Below, in pieces: positions 1-5,039 of a stretch of DNA of 5,039 nt. Below the pieces are notes generated by a model. That model was not told where the DNA came from. It did no database searches and saw only the letters and a program-made list of their open reading frames with translations. Made by a program: the position numbers and the translations under genes. The stretch spans positions 1 through 5,039 of the forward strand of contig CANJYY010000239.1 in the NCBI GenBank assembly GCA_947479185.1, read 5' to 3'. The stretch is from Caulobacteraceae bacterium. Its GTDB lineage: Bacteria; Pseudomonadota; Alphaproteobacteria; Caulobacterales; Caulobacteraceae. The stretch's first letter is position 1. Each line of letters begins with the position of its first letter.

Positions 1-1
1 C

Positions 2-451
2 GGCTTCGAGGTCGCCCTGGCCTGCGACGTGCTGATCGCCTCGGAGAACGCCCGCTTCGCCGACACCCACGCCCGGGTCGGCATCATGCCGGGCTGGGGC
101 CTGTCGCAGAAGCTGTCGCGCCTGATCGGCATCTACCGGGCCAAGGAGCTGAGCCTGACCGGCAACTTCCTCGACGCGCAGACCGCCTGCGACTGGGGCC
201 TGGTCAACCGGGTCGTGCCGGCGGCCGACCTGCTGACGGTGGCGAAGAAACTGGCGGCCGACATGGCGACGATTCCCGTCGAGACCCTGACCACCTACAA
301 GCGGATCATCGACGGGGGCTATGCGCTCGCCTACGGCGACAGCCTGAAGTTCGAGGCGGAGAAGTCCACGGCCAACAACCGGCTGGTGACGCCCGAGGCC
401 GTCGAGGCCCGTCGCGCCGGCATCCAGGCGCGGGCCCGGACGCAGGGGTGA
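2..451 (+). CDS. Enoyl-CoA hydratase/isomerase (crotonase) family protein, 5'-truncated
   Basis: This is the C-terminal 149 residues of a crotonase-fold acyl-CoA enzyme; the N-terminal part lies before the window, and the frame is open from base 2. Visible family blocks are GFEVALACD (residues 1-9 of the fragment), ARVGIMPGWG (24-33) and the WGLVNRVVP block that follows the acyl-CoA pocket. Full-length members are about 250-290 residues, so roughly 100-120 are missing. The first catalytic glutamate (equivalent to Glu144 of rat mitochondrial hydratase) is present as residue 3. The second (Glu164 equivalent), 20 residues on, is a histidine within ADTHARVG. Hydration of 2-enoyl-CoA in classical enzymes uses both glutamates, so the exact reaction here is uncertain even though databases usually label such proteins enoyl-CoA hydratase. 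The gene ends 16 bases from the stop of the convergent protease gene. Family assignment is firm; substrate and reaction are not. Confidence 0.93.
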   Translation, partial: GFEVALACDVLIASENARFADTHARVGIMPGWGLSQKLSRLIGIYRAKELSLTGNFLDAQTACDWGLVNRVVPAADLLTVAKKLAADMATIPVETLTTYKRIIDGGYALAYGDSLKFEAEKSTANNRLVTPEAVEARRAGIQARARTQG

Positions 452-459
452 TTCACCCC
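445..459. terminator. Small inverted repeat between convergent genes, possible bidirectional terminator
   Basis: GGGGTGA and TCACCCC form a 7-base inverted repeat around one central base. As RNA this would be a 5-bp GC-rich stem with a 5-base loop. It includes the TGA stop of the crotonase gene and lies just before the stop of the converging protease gene, where a terminator serving both strands is expected. There is no T-tract on either side, and neighbouring GC runs (CCCGG at 435-439, CCGGG at 459-463) could compete for pairing, so function is only a guess. Confidence 0.3.
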
Positions 460-467
460 CGGGCGCG

Positions 468-1412
468 CTACGCCAGCCAGACCTGCGGATCGGCCCCGAC
501 GCGGAACATCACCCGTCGGCGGCCGTAGTCCATCTCGACGCGTGAAAACAGCCGCAGGACGTTGACGCCCAGCAGGATGGTCGGGCGGTCGGCCATGCCC
601 CACTGGGCGAACAGGTCAAGGTCGCTGACCAGCACCGGCACGTTGCTGAACCGCAGGCCGCCGAGGCGCACGGACTCCAGGGTGCGGAGCTCGCCCGTCG
701 CCTCATGGCTGGTGACGCCGTAGAGGGCCACCCTCTGGCCCTCGCCCGCCCAGCCGCCCCGACCGCGGATCGACTGCGCCAGCGCGGAGTTGACGATGCT
801 CATGCCGGCGCCGGAATCGAGGAAGGCGCTGACCGGCGCGCCGTTGGCGTTGGCGTCGATGACCACCAGCCGGCCGAACCGGTCCCGCGCGCTGACGAAG
901 GCGTCGCGGGTGTCTGACGGGGGCCGCTGGGCGCCCGAGGCCGACAGGATCTCCAGCCTGTGGCTGCGGAAGTCCATGATCAGCCGCCGCTTCTGCAGCG
1001 CGTCCACGCCGAGCAGGCCATCGACCCCCAGGCGCGTCCGCGACAGCACCGGCAGGTCCAGCCCCCGCAGGACGATCTTGCCGATGGTGATCTCTGGCGC
1101 GAGGACGGTGCGGGTGAGTTCCGAGCCGGTGATCCCCTGGACGATCACATCGCGGCCGGGCGGCAGGCCGAGTTGCTCGGCGACATCGTCCGACAGGACC
1201 GTACGGTCGGCGCCGGTATCGACGACGAACTCGAAGGGCCCCTGCCCGCCGATCATCACAGGAATGGTCAGGCGATCATAGCGATCCTGTCCGGCCCCGA
1301 TGATGTCCTCGGTGTCCGGGACCGTCTCTGGAAGGTTGTCGAGGGCGAATGCGGCGCCGGGCGCCAGGACGGCGCCGGCCAGTGCGAAGGCGAGTTGACG
1401 TCGGCTCAGCAT
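468..1412 (-). CDS. Exported retropepsin-like aspartic protease, duplicated catalytic domain
   Basis: A 314-residue protein predicted to cleave peptides in the periplasm. Residues 1-23 look like a signal peptide: SRRQLAF near the start resembles a twin-arginine (Tat) motif, then comes an Ala-rich hydrophobic stretch and an AFA cleavage site before LDN. Two homologous halves follow. The first has the active-site motif VVDTGAD (Asp65) and the later GLLG (132-135) with MDF. The second has FLDSGAG (Asp199), ILLG (279-282) and MDY. Each half therefore carries a D-T/S-G catalytic triad and the hydrophobic-hydrophobic-Gly element of pepsin/retropepsin folds, so the single chain could supply both catalytic aspartates. 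The frame stays open upstream to an ATG at 1472, but ATG at 1412 is preferred: GGAGG sits 5 bases upstream and the signal peptide starts there. Caulobacter PerP, which processes the polarity factor PodJ, is a known periplasmic aspartyl protease; orthology to it is not shown here, and the substrate is unknown. Confidence 0.88.
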   Translation of the reverse strand: MLSRRQLAFALAGAVLAPGAAFALDNLPETVPDTEDIIGAGQDRYDRLTIPVMIGGQGPFEFVVDTGADRTVLSDDVAEQLGLPPGRDVIVQGITGSELTRTVLAPEITIGKIVLRGLDLPVLSRTRLGVDGLLGVDALQKRRLIMDFRSHRLEILSASGAQRPPSDTRDAFVSARDRFGRLVVIDANANGAPVSAFLDSGAGMSIVNSALAQSIRGRGGWAGEGQRVALYGVTSHEATGELRTLESVRLGGLRFSNVPVLVSDLDLFAQWGMADRPTILLGVNVLRLFSRVEMDYGRRRVMFRVGADPQVWLA

Positions 1413-1417
1413 GGGGT

Positions 1418-1426
1418 CCTCCCCCC
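1418..1426 (-). promoter_or_regulatory. Strong Shine-Dalgarno site for the aspartic protease
   Basis: On the minus strand GGGGGGAGG ends 5 bases before ATG at 1412. It decides the start: the more distal in-frame ATG at 1472 would add 20 residues in front of a clear signal peptide and would place the Shine-Dalgarno inside the gene. Confidence 0.8.
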
Positions 1427-1439
1427 GGTATTTTCCGGA

Positions 1440-1448
1440 AGGATAGCA
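1440..1448 (-). promoter_or_regulatory. Possible extended -10 element for the protease gene
   Basis: The minus strand reads TGCTATCCT, matching an extended -10 (TGnTATnnT). It would start transcription near 1433, giving a leader of about 20 bases that contains the Shine-Dalgarno. An 8-bp palindrome TTCCGGAA (1433-1440) lies at the expected start site. No good -35 is visible at 16-18 bp (the nearest candidate, TTGGGC, is 21 bp away), so this is tentative. No TTAA half-sites, as in CtrA boxes, occur in the 1413-1537 interval. Confidence 0.3.
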
Positions 1449-1478
1449 CGCCGCCGCACATTGGTCGCCCAAACGCGA

Positions 1479-1509
1479 ACGGCGCCCGGAGAGGTTCCCC
1501 GGGCGCCGT
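1479..1509 (-). terminator. Probable intrinsic terminator of rpmF
   Basis: ACGGCGCCCGG (1479-1489) and CCGGGCGCCGT (1499-1509) form a perfect 11-bp stem with a 9-base loop, 28 bases past the rpmF stop and before the protease gene. On the minus strand the following bases are TTCGCGTTTGGG, which is only a weak U-tract, as is common in GC-rich alphaproteobacteria. The stem is the strongest hairpin seen in the window, and its position suits ending the rpmF transcript. It could also partly insulate the protease promoter. Confidence 0.65.
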
Positions 1510-1524
1510 CGAATGCGTCAGTCC

Positions 1525-1539
1525 AGTCTCGAGGAGACT
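1525..1539 (-). repeat. Small hairpin overlapping the rpmF stop codon
   Basis: AGTCTC (1525-1530) and GAGACT (1534-1539) form a 6-bp stem with a 3-base loop that covers two bases of the rpmF TAG stop (1538-1540). It precedes the larger 1479-1509 hairpin on the rpmF transcript. It might protect the 3' end or be part of a tandem terminator, but it could be chance. Confidence 0.35.
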
Positions 1540-1720
1540 AGTCTTCCTTGGGCGTGATGACCTGACGGCCGCCGTACATGCCGGTCTTCAGATCGACATG
1601 GTGCGGGCGGCGCAGCTCGCCGGTGTCCTTGTCCTCGATGTACGAGTTCGCGCCGAGGGCGTGGTGCGAGCGGCGCATGTTGCGCCGCGACGGGGAGACT
1701 TTGCGTTTAGGAACGGCCAT
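1538..1720 (-). CDS. rpmF: 50S ribosomal protein L32
   Basis: A 60-residue basic protein of the large ribosomal subunit, matching bacterial L32 in length and sequence. The N-terminus [20 protein letters not shown] carries the conserved MRRSH block, followed by ALGANSY and the C-terminal [15 protein letters not shown] segment (residues 40-54). There is no cysteine, so this is the zinc-independent form rather than the version with a four-Cys zinc ribbon, as in other proteobacteria. Start ATG at 1720 is fixed by the invariant N-terminus, although the Shine-Dalgarno is weak (GAGCAGAG about 9 bases upstream). The gene appears monocistronic: a strong hairpin follows it, and 118 bases separate it from the YkgJ-family gene upstream. 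In many bacteria rpmF lies next to plsX and fab genes; that linkage is absent here. Identification is very secure. Confidence 0.98.
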   Translation of the reverse strand: MAVPKRKVSPSRRNMRRSHHALGANSYIEDKDTGELRRPHHVDLKTGMYGGRQVITPKED

Positions 1721-1755
1721 CGGAGTAACTCTGCTCGCTGAGCATGAAACGGTGA

Positions 1756-1775
1756 CGGCGGCCGTGGGGCCGCCG
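1756..1775 (-). terminator. GC hairpin between the YkgJ-family gene and rpmF
   Basis: CGGCGGCC (1756-1763) and GGCCGCCG (1768-1775) make a perfect 8-bp stem with a 4-base loop. On the minus strand it is followed by TCACCGTTTC, a poor T-tract. It lies 63 bases past the stop of the YkgJ-family gene and 35 bases before the rpmF start. It may terminate the secG-pyrG-ykgJ transcript. If the promoter suggested at 1786-1816 is real, it would also sit at the very 5' end of the rpmF mRNA. Confidence 0.45.
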
Positions 1776-1785
1776 CGTGAGGGCG

Positions 1786-1816
1786 GGTATATGCCTCAAG
1801 CGTCGGGGAAGTTCAA
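1786..1816 (-). promoter_or_regulatory. rpmF: Candidate rpmF promoter
   Basis: On the minus strand TTGAAC (1811-1816) could be a -35. It is followed by TATACC (1786-1791) at a 19-bp spacing, or by the overlapping CATATA (1788-1793) at 17 bp. It lies 66 bases upstream of the rpmF start in the only sizeable gap before that gene, so a promoter is expected about here. Neither -10 is a strong match, so the assignment is tentative. Confidence 0.35.
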
Positions 1817-1838
1817 GCCGCCCTGTCAGGCCGGGCCT

Positions 1839-2375
1839 CTAGCGCGGAAAACGGCTTCCCAGCCACTCCCGGGCGACCGTTTCGCCGTCCATCAGGCGGA
1901 CCAGCGGGCGGCGGTGATCCCGACCCTTGAGGTAGCCGACAGCCAGCGGACGGCCCGATTCCAGGTCGCCAATGGCGATATCCTCCTCGGGGAAGACCAC
2001 CGTGGTCTTCGCGCCGGCGTAAACGAGCACGCAGCCGGTCTGGTCACGGACCGCCTCGGCCCAGCGCTTGATCAGCGGATAGTAGGCCGGCTTCTTCCAG
2101 GCGTCGGGGAAGCCGGGGTCGACGTCGATGCAAAGACGCCGCTCATCTGATTCGTCGCGCAGCACGAAACGGCTGACCTCGGGCTTCCATTCGGGGCCAA
2201 GGTCCGCCGACTTCAGCCAGCCGCAGGCGAAGCCCCGGCAATCGGCCGGGTGCGCGCCGTGGATGCCGCAGCCGCGTCCCTGGACCACATGGGCGCACCA
2301 CCGGCCCGGCGGCTTGGCCAGCGACCGGACATCCAGCACCTTGCAGCAGAGGGTGCAGGTTCCGCAGGTCCGCAC
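1839..2375 (-). CDS. YkgJ-family cysteine cluster protein (CxxCxxCC)
   Basis: A 178-residue soluble protein of the YkgJ / CxxCxxCC family, thought to bind metal (zinc or an iron-sulfur cluster), with no firmly established function. The N-terminus holds the signature CGTCTLCC (Cys4, 7, 10, 11), followed by WCAH (Cys27, His29), GCGIH (Cys36, His39) and PADCRGFACGWL (Cys46, Cys51), as usual for the family. The remaining 120 or so residues are typical C-terminal sequence without recognisable motifs. I chose GTG at 2375 as start: it lies one base after the pyrG TGA and three residues before the first cysteine. The frame continues open into pyrG as far as an ATG at 2648, but the extra residues (Arg/Ser-rich) look like a pyrG shadow. 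No good Shine-Dalgarno is visible, so translation is probably coupled to pyrG. It is the last gene of the secG-pyrG cluster. Confidence 0.88.
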   Translation of the reverse strand: MRTCGTCTLCCKVLDVRSLAKPPGRWCAHVVQGRGCGIHGAHPADCRGFACGWLKSADLGPEWKPEVSRFVLRDESDERRLCIDVDPGFPDAWKKPAYYPLIKRWAEAVRDQTGCVLVYAGAKTTVVFPEEDIAIGDLESGRPLAVGYLKGRDHRRPLVRLMDGETVAREWLGSRFPR

Positions 2376-2376
2376 G

Positions 2377-4086
<1,710 letters not shown>

Positions 4087-4527
4087 TTACTTGCTCGGCG
4101 GGGTCTGGGCCGGCGCGCCGAGACCGCCCAGGGCCCCGTCGACGGCCGATCCGGTCGCGCCGCTGGGCGGAGCCGCCGGCAGGCCGCGCAGCTGCGGCGC
4201 GGGCGCGGCGCCCGTCGGAGCGGTCGGCGACGGCGTCACCGGGCGCGGGGCGGCCGTCAGGCCCTTGAGGTCTTCGCGGCCGACCACGGAGGTGCTGGCG
4301 CTCATGCGGCCCTGGATGATCGTCAGGGCGATGCACAGCACCAGGAAGATCGAGAACAGGATCCAGGTCGAGCGGGTCAGCAGATCGCCCTGGCCCCGCG
4401 CCGTCATGAAGCCCGAGGGCCCGCCGCCCATGCCCAGGGCGCCGCCCTCGGAGCGTTGCAGCAGGACCGCCACACCCAGCAGGGCGGCGACGATGATCTG
4501 GATCGTAAGCAGGATGGTCAGCAGCAT
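4087..4527 (-). CDS. secG: Preprotein translocase subunit SecG
   Basis: Inner-membrane subunit of the SecYEG channel that assists SecA-driven protein export. The 146-residue protein has the SecG pattern: a transmembrane helix at about residues 3-23, the family motif LLQRSEGGALGMGGG (22-36) in the connecting loop, GFMTARGQGDLLTRSTW (39-55), and a second helix at about 56-71. After residue 74 comes a 72-residue tail rich in Ala, Pro, Gly and Thr, predicted disordered; long low-complexity tails are common in alphaproteobacterial SecG, while E. coli SecG is about 110 residues. ATG at 4527 gives the canonical short N-terminus, with no strong Shine-Dalgarno. It is the first gene of a cluster with pyrG (60 bases downstream). 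In Caulobacter, tpiA commonly lies beside secG-pyrG; here the upstream neighbour is a divergent acetyltransferase instead. Confidence 0.95.
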   Translation of the reverse strand: MLLTILLTIQIIVAALLGVAVLLQRSEGGALGMGGGPSGFMTARGQGDLLTRSTWILFSIFLVLCIALTIIQGRMSASTSVVGREDLKGLTAAPRPVTPSPTAPTGAAPAPQLRGLPAAPPSGATGSAVDGALGGLGAPAQTPPSK

Positions 4528-4642
4528 TGCGGTCTATCAGGGTCCGTGGAGCGACGCGCGCCCGGGCGAAACAAGCCGGCCCCTCTAGCACCACGCAGGC
4601 GGCCACGCCATAGCTGGGCATTGTTCCCAGCCGTGCAAGCCC
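4528..4642. promoter_or_regulatory. Shared divergent upstream region of secG and the acetyltransferase gene
   Basis: These 115 bases must hold the signals for leftward secG and rightward acetyltransferase transcription. I could not identify a convincing -35/-10 pair on either strand. Visible structure is a 10-bp palindrome CGCCCGGGCG (4559-4568) and an inverted repeat GCTGGG (4613-4618) / CCCAGC (4626-4631) with a 7-base loop, which ends 11 bases before the acetyltransferase ATG. Either could be an operator or chance in GC-rich DNA. Confidence 0.45.
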
Positions 4643-5039
4643 ATGATTCTTGAAACCGAACGCCTGAAACTCACCCCCGTGACCCTCGCCGACGGGGACC
4701 TGCTGCAGCCGATCATGGCCGATCCAGAGGTCATGGCCCACATGGACAGCGTGGCCATCGATGATCCGGACGTGGTCGAGGCCTTCCTGCACGGCCGGCT
4801 GATCGAGATGGCCAACGAGCAGGCCTTCTACTGGACCGTCCGGCTCAATGACGGCGACCGCTATCTTGGCAGCGTCGACCTGTCGGACATCGACTGGCGT
4901 CACCGCCGCGCTGAGGTCGGCTTTGTCCTGGCGCACGCCCATTGGGGCTCCGGTTACGCGCTGGAGGCGATGCACGCGGTGATCGATCATGTCGCGGGCC
5001 TGGGCCTCAAGCGGCTGACCGCGCGGATTCACATCGGCA
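4643..5039 (+). CDS. GNAT-family N-acetyltransferase (RimJ/RimL-like), 3'-truncated
   Basis: The first 132 residues of an acetyl-CoA-dependent N-acetyltransferase whose end lies beyond the window. The start MILETERLKLTPVT is typical of the RimJ/RimL-like (Acetyltransf_3) group, and family members are usually about 165-190 residues. Residues 73-84 (RYLGSVDLSDID) match the central strands. AEVGFVLAHAHWGSGYALEA (90-109) contains the acetyl-CoA pyrophosphate-binding motif A (W-G-S-G-Y-A, 101-106), and the following helix leads to GLKRLTARI (121-129), the usual strand after it. Such enzymes acetylate ribosomal protein N-termini, amino acids, antibiotics or other small amines; the substrate cannot be read from sequence. 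ATG at 4643 fits the family N-terminus, with only a weak upstream Shine-Dalgarno. It is divergent from secG and probably transcribed independently. Confidence 0.9.
   Translation, partial: MILETERLKLTPVTLADGDLLQPIMADPEVMAHMDSVAIDDPDVVEAFLHGRLIEMANEQAFYWTVRLNDGDRYLGSVDLSDIDWRHRRAEVGFVLAHAHWGSGYALEAMHAVIDHVAGLGLKRLTARIHIG

Noticed and set aside
1413..1472. N-terminal extension of the aspartic protease to an ATG at 1472
   Set aside because: The strong Shine-Dalgarno and the signal peptide both place the start at 1412, and the extension would run to the edge of the rpmF terminator.
1413..1537. CtrA-type regulatory site upstream of the protease gene, as might be expected for a PerP-like gene
   Set aside because: No TTAA half-site occurs in this interval.
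960..1541. Plus-strand open frames of 130-193 codons opposite the protease gene and rpmF
   Set aside because: They are antisense to a gene with clear catalytic motifs, a signal peptide and a Shine-Dalgarno, and their translations have no recognisable features.
4559..4568. Palindrome CGCCCGGGCG as a specific operator
   Set aside because: It is a simple GC palindrome of a kind common in DNA of this composition, with no second copy or supporting promoter element nearby; recorded only as part of the divergent region.

Overview
The window is GC-rich, tightly packed chromosomal DNA with six protein genes. It most likely comes from an alphaproteobacterium, plausibly of the Caulobacterales. That placement is an inference from the secG-pyrG neighbourhood, the Ala/Pro-rich SecG tail, the zinc-free form of L32 and the codon style; no rRNA or other marker gene is present to confirm it. 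I see no tRNA, rRNA, CRISPR array, insertion sequence, attachment site or origin, and no gene-free stretch longer than about 120 bases.

Left part (1-1412): the window opens inside a plus-strand crotonase-superfamily (enoyl-CoA hydratase-like) gene that ends at 451. It converges, with a 16-base gap, on a minus-strand gene (468-1412) for an exported retropepsin-like aspartic protease with a duplicated catalytic half. The protease gene has a strong Shine-Dalgarno sequence, which places its start at 1412.

Middle (1413-1838): rpmF (ribosomal protein L32, minus strand, 1538-1720) stands alone. Downstream it has a strong GC hairpin (1479-1509) that probably separates it from the protease gene. Upstream it has a leader of about 118 bases with another hairpin and a possible promoter.

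Right part (1839-4527): a minus-strand cluster, probably one operon, runs in transcription order secG (SecYEG translocon subunit), pyrG (CTP synthase) and a small cysteine-cluster protein of the YkgJ / CxxCxxCC family. The YkgJ gene begins with GTG one base after the pyrG stop, which suggests translational coupling. secG and pyrG are separated by 60 bases holding a perfect 8-bp hairpin.

Right edge (4643-5039): a plus-strand GNAT acetyltransferase gene, divergent from secG across a 115-base shared upstream region, runs off the window.

Most of the content is housekeeping: translation, pyrimidine nucleotide synthesis and secretion. I found no convincing new system. The points most worth a second look are the crotonase that lacks its second catalytic glutamate, the coupled pyrG-ykgJ pair, and the hairpins beside rpmF and pyrG.
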